The translations under genes and the position numbers were made by a program. The notes under the pieces were generated by a model, which worked only from the letters and a program-made list of their open reading frames with translations, was not told the origin of the DNA and made no database searches. Of a stretch of DNA of 56,167 nt, positions 8,760 through 16,987 are shown piece by piece (positions within the stretch are counted from its first letter, which is position 1; each line of letters opens with the position of its first letter). The stretch is from Methylotenera oryzisoli (GTDB taxonomy: Bacteria > Pseudomonadota > Gammaproteobacteria > Burkholderiales > Methylophilaceae), in contig NZ_PQVH01000015.1 of the NCBI RefSeq assembly GCF_004661485.1, forward strand, positions 1 to 56,167. The letters are read 5' to 3'.

Positions 8760-9356
8760 TTATTGTCGCTTAATTTTCGGCATGGCTGCACGCAAATAAT
8801 AAGCCATTGATAGCAATGTTAAAAATGCCGCAATTACGATTAACACCTGACCAAATAATTTTGTAGGGAATGTGCCTACGTTCGCAATCTCAATACTGTC
8901 CCAATATAATAAAAATAAAATTGCCACCATTTGCACTGCTGTTTTCACTTTACCTATCATGGCAACACCTACGCTACTACGCTGGCCTTCACCCGCCATC
9001 CACTCACGCAATGCGCTAATGGCAATTTCACGACCAATAATAATTAATGCCACCACCGCGCCTACACGCTCAAATTCAACTAATACAATCAGCGCCGCTG
9101 CCACCATCAATTTATCAGCAACCGGGTCTAAAAAAGCACCGAATGATGAAGTTTGATTAAGTTTGCGTGCTAAGTATCCGTCAAGCCAATCGGTAAATGC
9201 AGCCACGGCAAAAATGGCGGTAGCTGTCAAATTAACCCAATGCGCAGGAATAGCACCAAACGCGTGTGGATTAGTCGGCAAATAAAAAATCACCACAAAC
9301 ACTGGTATGAGTAAGATGCGAAGCCATGTCAGCATGGTTGGAATATTGCAAATCAT
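8760..9356 (-). CDS. pgsA: CDP-diacylglycerol--glycerol-3-phosphate 3-phosphatidyltransferase
   Basis: Makes phosphatidylglycerol phosphate from CDP-diacylglycerol and glycerol-3-phosphate, the committed step to phosphatidylglycerol and cardiolipin, in the inner membrane. The CDP-alcohol phosphatidyltransferase motif D-x2-D-G-x2-A-R-x8-G-x3-D-x3-D is complete at D56, D59, G60, A63, R64, G73, D77 and D81. The rest is mostly hydrophobic, with about five or six membrane segments, and the 198-residue length is normal. It follows uvrC by 38 bases in the same direction and precedes the tRNA cluster, an order also seen in Escherichia coli. Confidence 0.93.
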   Translation of the reverse strand: MICNIPTMLTWLRILLIPVFVVIFYLPTNPHAFGAIPAHWVNLTATAIFAVAAFTDWLDGYLARKLNQTSSFGAFLDPVADKLMVAAALIVLVEFERVGAVVALIIIGREIAISALREWMAGEGQRSSVGVAMIGKVKTAVQMVAILFLLYWDSIEIANVGTFPTKLFGQVLIVIAAFLTLLSMAYYLRAAMPKIKRQ

Positions 9357-9394
9357 ATAGTTAATCCCAAAAAATAACGATTTTCAGCGGTAGC

Positions 9395-11194
9395 TTAATG
9401 CAATTCGCCATATATTTTCTCAGCCAAACTTTGGCTGATGCCTTCAACACTGGCAAGTTCATCAATACTAGCATTTTTTACACCTTCTAAACCGCCAAAA
9501 CGGGTGAGTAACGCCTTACGGCGTTTTGCGCCGATTCCTTCAATATCTTCCAAACTAGATTGCAGCCTCGCTTTGGCGCGCTTGGCTCTATGCCCAGTAA
9601 TGGCAAAACGATGCGCTTCATCACGAATCTGCTGCAGCAGGTGCAGGCCTTTGTTATCTTTTTCGAGGTTAATCATCTCACCGGTATCTGAGAAGATCAT
9701 AGTCTCCAGACCGGGTTTACGGTCTTCACCCTTGGCAATACCAACCAGCAAGATATCATCCAGCCCAACTTCGGCCATTACCTCGATTGCCACGCCAAGC
9801 TGACCCTTGCCGCCATCAATAAATACCAAGTCCGGACGCTTACCCTCGCCTGCCGCCACTTTCTTATAGCGTCTGGTCAGCACATCGCGCATCGCCGCGT
9901 AATCATCGCCCGGGGTAATGCCGGTAATGTTATAGCGTCGGTACTCACTGTTTTGCATATCACCACGATCAAACACTACACAGCTCGCAACCGTAGCCTC
10001 ACCCATGGTATGACTAATATCAAAGCACTCCATCCGCTCTGTACTATCAGGCAAGCGCAAGGCTTCACGCAAGGCAAGCAGTTTAGCTTCCTGATTGGCG
10101 GAAGTGGCTGCACGTTGCCCTAATGCCAGATCTGCATTGGTTTGCGCCATTTTCAACCATACCCGTTTATCGCCGATTGGGTTGGTATTGATTTTTACTT
10201 TGCGGCCAGCTTGCTCGCTTAACACTTCTTCAATCAGCTCAGTTTCTATTTTTACGCCAACCACAATCAATGGCGGGGTATTTTGGGCAACATAATGCTG
10301 CGCCAGAAAGGCTTGCACTGTAGTTTCCAAGGTTTCACCATCGGTATTCTTAGGCATATAACTGCGATCGCCCAGGTGGCGTCCGCCACGAATCATCACT
10401 AAATTAACACAGTGCTGCCCTTGTAACTCAGCACCGGCAATGACGTCAGCATCCGACACGTTAAAGTCGCTGACAAACTGTTTCGCCTGCACCTGATGCA
10501 GCGCCTGAATACGGTCTCTAAACACAGCCGCTAGCTCGTAATCTTGCTTAGCCGCGGCAGTATTCATTTGTTCGGCAATGGTATCGATAACCTCAGTGGT
10601 CTTGCCTTGCAGGAACATAGCGGCCTGATGCACATCATTACGGTAATCATCTGCCGAAATAAAGCCTACGCAGGGCGCAGTGCAACGCTCTATCTGGTGT
10701 TGTAAACATGGACGGCTACGATTGGCAAATACGGTATTTTCACAAGTACGTAGCTTGAAAACCTTTTGTAGTAATTGAATACTTTCACGCACAGCCACTG
10801 AGTTAGGAAATGGCCCAAAATACTGGTTACCTTTACGTTGTGCGCCACGATGAAACGCTAGGCGAGAATATTCATCACCGGTCAGCGTAATATAAGGATA
10901 TGACTTATCATCCCTAAACAATACGTTATAGCGCGGCATCAAGCCTTTAATCAGGTTATTTTCCAGCAACAGCGCTTCTGCTTCGCTACGCGTCACCGTG
11001 GTTTCTATACGCGCAATATTACTTACCATCACACGTGTGCGTGGGCTAGGCAAGGTTTTATTAAAATAGGAAGAAACGCGTTTTTTAAGGTCTTTGGCTT
11101 TGCCAACATAGATAACCTCATCGCTAGCGTTAATCATGCGATAAACGCCCGGTAAGTTGGGCAAGTTTTTTAGAATGGGCTTAGCATCGAACAT
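9395..11194 (-). CDS. uvrC: Excinuclease ABC subunit C
   Basis: Makes both incisions around lesions in nucleotide excision repair, acting with UvrA and UvrB. The N-terminal GIY-YIG nuclease domain is visible (LPGVYRM near residue 14, VIYVGKAKDLKKRV near 27-40). A UvrB-interaction segment follows at about 200-235, then the RNase H-like endonuclease half (MECFDISHTMGE, later FIDGGKGQL) and tandem helix-hairpin-helix motifs at the end (DIEGIGAKRRKALL and SVEGISQSLAEKIY). At 599 residues it is full length. It is the upstream gene of uvrC-pgsA. Confidence 0.96.
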   Translation of the reverse strand: MFDAKPILKNLPNLPGVYRMINASDEVIYVGKAKDLKKRVSSYFNKTLPSPRTRVMVSNIARIETTVTRSEAEALLLENNLIKGLMPRYNVLFRDDKSYPYITLTGDEYSRLAFHRGAQRKGNQYFGPFPNSVAVRESIQLLQKVFKLRTCENTVFANRSRPCLQHQIERCTAPCVGFISADDYRNDVHQAAMFLQGKTTEVIDTIAEQMNTAAAKQDYELAAVFRDRIQALHQVQAKQFVSDFNVSDADVIAGAELQGQHCVNLVMIRGGRHLGDRSYMPKNTDGETLETTVQAFLAQHYVAQNTPPLIVVGVKIETELIEEVLSEQAGRKVKINTNPIGDKRVWLKMAQTNADLALGQRAATSANQEAKLLALREALRLPDSTERMECFDISHTMGEATVASCVVFDRGDMQNSEYRRYNITGITPGDDYAAMRDVLTRRYKKVAAGEGKRPDLVFIDGGKGQLGVAIEVMAEVGLDDILLVGIAKGEDRKPGLETMIFSDTGEMINLEKDNKGLHLLQQIRDEAHRFAITGHRAKRAKARLQSSLEDIEGIGAKRRKALLTRFGGLEGVKNASIDELASVEGISQSLAEKIYGELH

Positions 11195-11291
11195 GAGCGT
11201 ATTTTACAGCCCATTAATTGAATTGGATTAAATCAATCACGGTAAATATTACAAAATGCATAGTTACCGTGATCATCAAGCCTGAGATAAA

Positions 11292-11813
11292 TTACTCTGA
11301 AATCTTTTTAATATTTTCTAAACCTGATTTGAAAATACCTAAAATCGCGGCTTTCGCTGCGGCATCATCTTGACCAGCAGCACCCGGATTTGCCGGATCT
11401 TTACGTTTAAAGTTTGCACTCCAAACTACGGTTGTTTTGCCATCTGCACTGGCTTTAACTTTTAAAGTTGCGCCATATTCACGTACTGGCAATACGCTTT
11501 CTGTGATTTCATACTTCATGGTTTTAGCATCAGCATCGAAGCTAGTCAGCACTTCATTAATTTTGCCGCCATCTTGTGTGGTTAATACACGCGTAGCGCC
11601 AACTTCAGTTGCGTTGCCACCAGTAATTTCAGTTTTTGCGATCGCTGGGTGCCAGCGCATATCGGCAAAACTACCTACCGTTGCCCATACTTTATCCGCT
11701 GGCGCATTGATTTCAATACTTTCTTTCACGCGGATTGTTTCATCAATCGCAGCAGATGCTTGGTTAGTAAACGCAAACAATGAAACCAACATTGCTGTCA
11801 TAAATTTACTCAT
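11292..11813 (-). CDS. MxaD-like periplasmic SRPBCC protein
   Basis: A 173-residue protein with a clear signal peptide (about residues 1-21, ending ASAA) and then an SRPBCC/START-like ligand-binding fold (VKESIEINAPADKVWATVGSF, later MRWHP and KYEITES). The family includes MxaD, encoded in methanol dehydrogenase clusters and reported to aid electron transfer from methanol dehydrogenase to cytochrome cL. No mxa or xox gene is present here, so this is a solitary MxaD-like protein. The fold and export are well supported; the link to methanol oxidation is inference from the family and from the likely host. Confidence 0.65.
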   Translation of the reverse strand: MSKFMTAMLVSLFAFTNQASAAIDETIRVKESIEINAPADKVWATVGSFADMRWHPAIAKTEITGGNATEVGATRVLTTQDGGKINEVLTSFDADAKTMKYEITESVLPVREYGATLKVKASADGKTTVVWSANFKRKDPANPGAAGQDDAAAKAAILGIFKSGLENIKKISE

Positions 11814-11844
11814 AAAAACCTCGAAATATTATTATTTAAGAATA

Positions 11845-11863
11845 CGCCCGCTAAAAGCGGGCG
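11845..11863. repeat. GC-rich hairpin upstream of the MxaD-like gene
   Basis: CGCCCGCT (11845-11852) and AGCGGGCG (11856-11863) form a perfect 8-base-pair stem with a 3-base loop in the leader of the MxaD-like gene. It could terminate transcription from the tautomerase gene or shape the leader; only a weak T-rich stretch follows on the minus strand. Confidence 0.45.
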
Positions 11864-11933
11864 CACAAGAATATACATGATTATTAAAACGAAGGGGACA
11901 CAACATGATTAACGCATGCAAATGCATGCTAGC

Positions 11934-11957
11934 AATTACAAATGATCATTTGTAATT
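11934..11957. promoter_or_regulatory. Perfect 24-base palindrome, possible operator
   Basis: Both strands read the same: left arm AATTACAAATGA and right arm TCATTTGTAATT, without a mismatch or spacer. It stands between the MxaD-like gene and the tautomerase gene, about 120 bases upstream of the former. The length and AT-rich character suit a binding site for a dimeric regulator. A GCATGC-AAAT-GCATGC element just beside it (11914-11929) adds to the symmetry. The regulator is unknown. Confidence 0.4.
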
Positions 11958-11978
11958 TCTACTTAATATTAAGTAACG

Positions 11979-12161
11979 TTAGGCGTCTAACAGTTCACCG
12001 GCGATAGCCCAGTCTTCATAAGCGACTTCTTCAAAAGTAATATAGGTGTAAGACTTTGGCTTATGGGCGACGCGCTCTAATGTTTCGGTGATTTCTTTAG
12101 CAATTTGCGCCTTTTGCTCGCGTGTCACTTCACCAGCTAGTTTGATGTTCACGTATGGCAT
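11979..12161 (-). CDS. 4-oxalocrotonate tautomerase-family protein
   Basis: A 60-residue protein that begins MPYVNIKLAG, so Pro-1 after methionine removal is the expected catalytic base of the tautomerase superfamily. Length and overall pattern (EQKAQIAKEITETLERV, then TYITFEEV) fit small 4-OT homologues, which work as hexamers and interconvert keto and enol forms. No aromatic meta-cleavage genes are nearby, so the substrate is unknown. Confidence 0.82.
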   Translation of the reverse strand: MPYVNIKLAGEVTREQKAQIAKEITETLERVAHKPKSYTYITFEEVAYEDWAIAGELLDA

Positions 12162-12277
12162 GCTTCATTCTCCTTTAATTGATAAAAGTTTAATGCACTT
12201 AACTACACTATAGAAAACCAGCTACAGAAAACAGCGAGCCATGAGCACCAGCTGCAATTTAAAGTTACTCATTTAAT

Positions 12278-12970
12278 TTAATGATCGTGATCATGATGAT
12301 GTTCGTGTGCATGAGCGTGCTGATGATATTTAGTCAACTGGCCTTTTAAGGTTAACCAAATATCCCGCATTAAATTTAAAGTCAGTATCAATAACAACAA
12401 TGAAATTAACAATGATAGGATAGGGTCAATCAACATCCAGCCGGTAAAATAGATCACTACACCTGCGACCACTGCGGCAACAGAGCCCAGTAAATCACCT
12501 AAAACATGCAGAAAAGCCGCACTATTATTTAAGCTCTCACCATGATGATGGGCCTGATGATGCAATTGTTTAGCCACCACCAGATTAACAATTAAACCGA
12601 TGCTGGCAATAATAATTAAACCAACCCCCTGCACTTGATGCGGCTGTTGAAACCTTTTAATTGCTTCCATCACAATAAAAATCACGACCAGCAACATAGC
12701 GACTGCATTGATGATGGAAACAACCAGCTCCGCATAACTCACACCAGAGTGGTGGCGTGCAACATTGGCACGTTGACTCATTACCGATGCTATCCAAGCC
12801 AAGCCAAGTGCGGCAACATCAGAAAACATATGCCCAGCGTCACTTAATAACGCCAATGAACCGGTGTACCAACTACCGACGGCTTCTACGATTGCGAAAA
12901 TAAGAATAAGTAAAAAAGGGACTAAGTAATGATCGTGATCATCGTGCTTGTGGTGTGTAGATGTATTCAT
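12278..12970 (-). CDS. Cation diffusion facilitator metal exporter without C-terminal domain
   Basis: An inner-membrane CDF family transporter that probably exports Zn2+ or related ions in exchange for protons. Six membrane segments are apparent. The two metal-site motifs are present in helices 2 and 5 (DAGHMFSD with D44, H47, D51; HVLGD with H155, D159). A His/Asp-rich N-terminus (HHKHDDHDH) and C-terminus (alternating H, A, E and D) would bind metal. At 230 residues it is about 70 shorter than usual because the cytoplasmic C-terminal dimer domain is missing; the protein ends soon after helix 6. It is divergent from rlmJ with 62 bases between them. Confidence 0.88.
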   Translation of the reverse strand: MNTSTHHKHDDHDHYLVPFLLILIFAIVEAVGSWYTGSLALLSDAGHMFSDVAALGLAWIASVMSQRANVARHHSGVSYAELVVSIINAVAMLLVVIFIVMEAIKRFQQPHQVQGVGLIIIASIGLIVNLVVAKQLHHQAHHHGESLNNSAAFLHVLGDLLGSVAAVVAGVVIYFTGWMLIDPILSLLISLLLLILTLNLMRDIWLTLKGQLTKYHQHAHAHEHHHDHDH

Positions 12971-13032
12971 AAGCTAAATGCTAACCCAAAAATCTGGGAT
13001 AATGTCGCCTTATCACAATTTTTCATTATTCT

Positions 13033-13878
13033 ATGCTCAGTTACCGCCACGCATTTCATGCAGGCAACCACGCCGATGTACTTAAGCATTACGTACTAGG
13101 CTTAGTGCTTGCCCATACTGCTCAAAAAGACAAACCATTTTGGTACATAGACAGCCACGCCGGTGCCGGCATGTACAGCTTGCAGCATGGTTACGCAACC
13201 CAAAATGCAGAGTTTGAGGCAGGCATCAGTAAACTCTTATCTGCCCAACACCTGCCGCACAGTCTTGCTGATTACGTTGCCAAGATTAAATCTTTCAATA
13301 CCGGCAATACACTGGAGTTATACCCAGGCTCACCCATGGTGGCTGAATCGCATATGCGAGCAGATGACAAAATGCGCCTGTTTGAACTGCACCCCAGTGA
13401 TTACGAACTGTTGTCAGATAACTTTGAAGGCTTTGGTAAACAAGTTAAAGTGGAAATGCAGAATGGCTTCAAAGGTCTAAAATCGTGCTTACCACCACCG
13501 CCACGCCGCGCGGTAGTTTTGATAGACCCGCCTTATGAAGATAAGCAGGATTACCTATACGTCGTAGACGCAATTAAAGACAGCGTGAAGCGATTCCCTA
13601 CCGGCACTTACATTATTTGGTACCCGTTATTACAGCGCCCTGAGCCCGCAGAGATGCTAGATAGCCTCTTAGCATTGAACTTACCTAACTGGTTGCATGT
13701 CACTTTGTCGATTGAGGCGCCGTCAATGGATGGGTTTGGTATGTATGGTAGCGGCCTATTTATAATTAACCCACCGTGGACCCTACCTAAAACTTTGGCA
13801 GAAAGCATGCCAGTTTTAACCGAACTACTGGCACTGGATGCGAGCGCCAATTTCACTTTAGACAGCCAGATTGAGTAA
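13033..13878 (+). CDS. rlmJ: 23S rRNA (adenine-2030-N6)-methyltransferase
   Basis: SAM-dependent methyltransferase that modifies A2030 of 23S rRNA. The N-terminus MLSYRHAFHAGNHADVLKH is typical of the family. The SAM-binding stretch (IDSHAGAGMYSL, about 39-50) and the catalytic DPPYE motif of adenine N6-methyltransferases (165-169) are visible. The 281-residue length is normal. A T-rich AT stretch upstream is shared with the divergent CDF gene. Confidence 0.92.
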   Translation: MLSYRHAFHAGNHADVLKHYVLGLVLAHTAQKDKPFWYIDSHAGAGMYSLQHGYATQNAEFEAGISKLLSAQHLPHSLADYVAKIKSFNTGNTLELYPGSPMVAESHMRADDKMRLFELHPSDYELLSDNFEGFGKQVKVEMQNGFKGLKSCLPPPPRRAVVLIDPPYEDKQDYLYVVDAIKDSVKRFPTGTYIIWYPLLQRPEPAEMLDSLLALNLPNWLHVTLSIEAPSMDGFGMYGSGLFIINPPWTLPKTLAESMPVLTELLALDASANFTLDSQIE

Positions 13879-13947
13879 ATTTACGCTCAATCTAACTGCT
13901 ACAATACTCCACGTTTTACGTAATTAATTTAAAGGCTTTTACAAACC

Positions 13948-14493
13948 ATGCAAGAAAAAAATAAACAACATGCGACCGCCTACAAACAAGGCAGCATTAT
14001 GACTAATATTTTATTTGGTAGCCGCTGGCTACAGTTACCGCTGTATTTAGGCTTGATTGTGGCACAAGCGGTGTACGTGTTCTTTTTCGGCGTAGAGCTT
14101 ATTCACTTGGTAGCAAGTGCAAATAAAATCGTTGAAGCAGATATTATGCTGATCGTGTTAGGTTTGATTGACGTAGTGATGATTTCAAACCTGCTGATTA
14201 TGGTAATTGTGGGCGGCTATGAAACCTTTGTGTCACGCCTAAACTTGGAAGGCCACCCAGATGAACCGGATTGGCTATCTCACGTGAATGCCAACCTATT
14301 AAAAGTGAAACTGGCGACTGCGATCATCGGCATTTCTTCAATTCACTTGCTCAAGACCTTTATCAACGCACAAAACTTATCAGATAAAGTATTGATTGCC
14401 CAAACCGTGATTCACATGACGTTTGTGCTTTCTGCGGTGGCAATTGCTTATATCGACAAGCTCATGTCACATCCACAACCGGCTGAGCACTAA
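13948..14493 (+). CDS. UPF0114 (YqhA-like) membrane protein
   Basis: A 181-residue inner-membrane protein of the UPF0114/YqhA family, whose function is unknown. It has about four membrane helices (LPLYLGLIVAQAVYVFFFG near 31-49, then about 65-85, 125-140 and 150-170), a conserved GGYETFVSRL segment after helix 2 and the polar stretch HPDEPDWLSHVN. The family usually begins near MTNILFGSRW; here 17 polar residues precede this, and an ATG at 13999 is an alternative start. Confidence 0.82.
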   Translation: MQEKNKQHATAYKQGSIMTNILFGSRWLQLPLYLGLIVAQAVYVFFFGVELIHLVASANKIVEADIMLIVLGLIDVVMISNLLIMVIVGGYETFVSRLNLEGHPDEPDWLSHVNANLLKVKLATAIIGISSIHLLKTFINAQNLSDKVLIAQTVIHMTFVLSAVAIAYIDKLMSHPQPAEH

Positions 14494-14497
14494 ATCA

Positions 14498-15595
14498 CTA
14501 ATATAACAGCACCACTCTCTGTGGTGCTGTTTCTACTTGCTGTACTGAGAACTTGTGCACGGTAATCGTTTTCTCGTTTTCAGTTTCCACGCTAACGCGC
14601 CACTCACCCGGTGCTAAGTTGCTCTTGTAGGTATATCCTCTAAAACCTTGGTAACGACCGCCAGATAAATCAAAACCGATGCGTGACTGCGTCACCCAGC
14701 CTAATTTTTTATCATAATGCTGCCAGCGGTGATAAAGCTTTGCCTGCAAGCCAGGCGGGGCAAATATAGAAGAAAAACAATACACGCGCTGCCCTCCTAC
14801 CATTTCTAAATCATTGCTGGTTTTACGCCAGAACACCCACCACGGAGACGCCTGCTGCGATAACCGATATTGACCATTGGTCTTTTCTAACTCAAATGCC
14901 ACCACCACATCACGCTTGACCAAAGGCACAGGTGGAATCATATCTGCCGCATAAGCCAGCATTAACAGTGCCGCAATTGCGGCAACTGGCTTGATGCTAC
15001 CCAGATGATTAGGCGTTTTCTTATACAACCAAAATGCCAAGCTGGCACCAAGTAGCGTACTTAAGTAAAACCAAATCGCATGTATGCTGCCCAGTATAAA
15101 AGGCAAGGCAAAGTTAAACAGCAACATGGCACACAAGCCAAACATAGACCAGCTCAGTGTGAAACGTTTGTACTCGCTTTCTAAAAACTCATTCGCTACC
15201 AGCAATACAGCCAGCGCCAGTGACATTAACCAAGCCAGCCAATGGCTAGAGCTTTTAAAATACAAAATAAATAAAGCACTGAATAAACTGCCAAACAAAA
15301 ACTGCAGTAAAAAATAAGGTACACGTGGTGAATAATGCTTTTTAAACAATGAGACTAGCTTGCTCTCACTATTTTCTAAGGGAATCGGGCGGCCAATCAG
15401 ATAGAGAATCACTGCGGCACAAAACAGGTAGCCAGCAAATATCCATAAATCCAAGGCAGCGACATTTCGGCCTATGGTTAATGCATCCCACACAAAACCC
15501 GCCACAAAGAATACGGCTGGCATGATGTCGGCAACTTTACGCACATGGCGCATGGCCGTCTGCACCCAGGCTATATTGGTTAATTGGCTTAACAT
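14498..15595 (-). CDS. DUF5924/DUF2914 membrane protein
   Basis: A 365-residue protein with an N-terminal half of about seven hydrophobic helices (about 15-235) and a C-terminal soluble domain of the DUF2914 type (about 240-365: VYCFSSIFAPPG, YHRWQHYDKKLGWV, GGRYQGFRGYTYKSNLAPGEWRVSVET). The C-terminal pattern is the more recognisable part. Function is unknown. The last codons overlap a strong hairpin (14505-14531) that probably terminates the convergent UPF0114 gene. Confidence 0.68.
   Translation of the reverse strand: MLSQLTNIAWVQTAMRHVRKVADIMPAVFFVAGFVWDALTIGRNVAALDLWIFAGYLFCAAVILYLIGRPIPLENSESKLVSLFKKHYSPRVPYFLLQFLFGSLFSALFILYFKSSSHWLAWLMSLALAVLLVANEFLESEYKRFTLSWSMFGLCAMLLFNFALPFILGSIHAIWFYLSTLLGASLAFWLYKKTPNHLGSIKPVAAIAALLMLAYAADMIPPVPLVKRDVVVAFELEKTNGQYRLSQQASPWWVFWRKTSNDLEMVGGQRVYCFSSIFAPPGLQAKLYHRWQHYDKKLGWVTQSRIGFDLSGGRYQGFRGYTYKSNLAPGEWRVSVETENEKTITVHKFSVQQVETAPQRVVLLY
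14505..14531. terminator. Terminator hairpin between convergent genes
   Basis: AACAGCACCAC (14505-14515) and GTGGTGCTGTT (14521-14531) form an 11-base-pair stem with a 5-base loop, followed by T-rich sequence on the plus strand. It sits just after the UPF0114 stop and inside the 3' end of the convergent DUF2914 gene. Confidence 0.7.
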
Positions 15596-15615
15596 ATCAG
15601 AAAAAACGAATAGAC

Positions 15616-16020
15616 TTACAGAAAATGGCCGATAACATAGCCAATAATAATACCAATGATTAACGCAATGGTTAACCCACGGTAAGTGAGCACATCTTTT
15701 GAATAGCCGCGTTTAATCGCGACAAATGAAACAATATAACCAATGGCATTTAACAGCCAAATGATAGAGAGGCTCAGCACCTTAACAATTAAGGGACCAA
15801 CAACAGGCACCAAACCAATCACACCTATAATCCACACAAAAACATTAGATACCACGCCAAACAGCAGGATACCGGCTGCTACTGCTTTTGCGTCCCAGCC
15901 GAAATACCATGCCACACAGATAACCGCAACCAGCAACAAACTTAACGGCAACATCCGCTTCCACGCATCACGTTTAGGCGGCTCAATCGCTTTAATATCA
16001 AAAATGTGTTTTTGGTCCAT
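15616..16020 (-). CDS. Small inner-membrane protein of unknown function
   Basis: A 134-residue protein, not recognised. Residues 1-21 are polar and charged (MDQKHIFDIKAIEPPKRDAWKR), followed by about four hydrophobic helices near 23-38, 43-65, 70-97 and 112-134. It lies 20 bases upstream of the DUF2914 gene on the same strand, so the two are probably co-transcribed. An ATG at 16020 starts the frame. Confidence 0.6.
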   Translation of the reverse strand: MDQKHIFDIKAIEPPKRDAWKRMLPLSLLLVAVICVAWYFGWDAKAVAAGILLFGVVSNVFVWIIGVIGLVPVVGPLIVKVLSLSIIWLLNAIGYIVSFVAIKRGYSKDVLTYRGLTIALIIGIIIGYVIGHFL

Positions 16021-16218
16021 GGGTAAACTAACATTAGTTATGATGGAATGATTCTAGCATTGAACTGTACGTTTCGAAGATTGCTAACTCTATAAATAAT
16101 CCATCATTTCAGCACTCGTCTTTGCAAGTGCTTTAGCGAATAGAAAATAGGATTGGCTGTAGTGCATAAAAACGATAGCGATGAACAAATGGCTTTGACT
16201 CTATCCCCTGTTGCAGCG

Positions 16219-16313
16219 CCTTAGTTGCTCAGATTTAATGGGCGGCAAGCTGAAACTCGCTTTGCTCAAACAGCCGCTTGCCGAAAACTCCCATTAAACC
16301 TAAGCAACTAAGG
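16219..16313. repeat. Large imperfect inverted repeat
   Basis: Outer arms of 24 bases (16219-16242 and 16290-16313) match at 22 positions. Inside them lies a second perfect pair, CGGCAAGC (16243-16250) and GCTTGCCG (16276-16283). Transcribed from either strand it would give a long stem with one 6-base bulge. No transposase is present; it resembles a palindromic intergenic repeat. Confidence 0.7.
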
Positions 16314-16401
16314 AATGAAGCTGCATAGGATGGCCTTTCACAACCGACTTAGTGCGTTAGCACTTAGTGAGGTTGGGGATGCCCCTTGCGGGTATTCTTT
16401 G

Positions 16402-16435
16402 GTTTCTTTCTTTTGGCTAAGCAAAAGAAAGAAAC
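16402..16435. repeat. Perfect 14-base-pair hairpin
   Basis: GTTTCTTTCTTTTG (16402-16415) is the exact complement of 16422-16435, with a GCTAAG loop between. The arms are purine/pyrimidine-rich and no U-tract follows, so it is more like a repeat-element end than a terminator. Confidence 0.7.
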
Positions 16436-16483
16436 TCGCCAGTCGGGCGAGACCGACAAGCTAACTAGCGAGAAGTTGTGTGG

Positions 16484-16894
16484 TTACCGAGCTGATGGCG
16501 GAATAGAGTACGTACCAACAACATGAGCAACAGGCTCATCACTACCTTCGGAGAACAAGCTTACTTCGCCCACTGCGAGCGACTTGCCTAGCTTGAGTAG
16601 CCTGCACTCGCCGATGATTGCGGCGCTTGCAGAAGGCCTGCGGAGGAAGTTGATGCTCAGGCTCGTAGTAACCGTCAGCGGGACGATTCCAATCTCGCCA
16701 AGGATTGCTACATACAGGGCGACATCAGCTACTGCCATGAGTACAGGACCGGAAACCGTGCCGCCAGGGCGCAACTCGGCAACTCCCACTTCATGGCGGA
16801 CCATCGCGCAACGGTTACCGACTGCCTCGACTGTGCATTTGGTTTGCGGGAACTCTCGGGCAAGGAACTCCGCTATATCTGATACTGATGGCAT
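16484..16894 (-). CDS. PaaI-type hotdog thioesterase, probable gene cassette
   Basis: A 136-residue protein with a hotdog-fold thioesterase pattern of the PaaI/YdiI kind: LRPGGTVSGPVLMAVADVALYVAI holds the helix of the fold and TTSLSINFLRRP the following strand. Such enzymes hydrolyse acyl-CoA thioesters; the substrate is unknown. The region is clearly richer in GC than its neighbours. The ATG follows the attC right end (GTTAGGC) after a leader of about 15 bases, typical of an integron cassette gene. The downstream side shows only a truncated attC-like end (GGTAAC at the stop codon). Hotdog identity is likely, cassette status probable. Confidence 0.7.
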   Translation of the reverse strand: MPSVSDIAEFLAREFPQTKCTVEAVGNRCAMVRHEVGVAELRPGGTVSGPVLMAVADVALYVAILGEIGIVPLTVTTSLSINFLRRPSASAAIIGECRLLKLGKSLAVGEVSLFSEGSDEPVAHVVGTYSIPPSAR

Positions 16895-16909
16895 GGTGGC
16901 GAACTCAAC

Positions 16910-16987
16910 GCCTAACGTGGAGCTAAGGGGCTCGCCGCAGGCGCGTCCCAGCGACCGGAGGGAGCGAGCTTGAGCCCAGAGTTAGCC
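16910..16987 (-). other. Integron attC recombination site
   Basis: Read on the minus strand, this 78-base site has the attC layout: R'' GGCTAAC, a 5-base spacer, L'' GCTCAAG, a variable centre, L' CTTAGC, a 5-base spacer and R' GTTAGGC (a perfect GTTRRRY match). L'' and L' pair with one extra unpaired C in L'', the extrahelical base used for strand choice by IntI. R'' overlaps the stop codon of the gene at 16982-17425 and R' directly precedes the next gene, exactly as in a cassette array. No integrase gene is in the window. Confidence 0.78.

Larger units (their letters stand above)
16021..16483. other. Non-coding accessory stretch with inverted-repeat element
   Basis: This gap holds no convincing gene. 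It contains a large imperfect inverted repeat at 16219-16313, a perfect hairpin at 16402-16435 and GC-rich short repeats near 16436-16455 (CGCC...GGGCGA). The right end runs into the stop codon of a cassette-like gene. It looks like a dispersed intergenic repeat at the edge of an inserted segment. Confidence 0.5.

Noticed and set aside
16436-16483. A second attC downstream of the thioesterase cassette (GGTAAC at the stop and GTTAGCT near 16460)
   Set aside because: The two boxes are only about 30 bases apart and the L boxes do not pair, so at most a truncated site remains; it is not listed as a feature.
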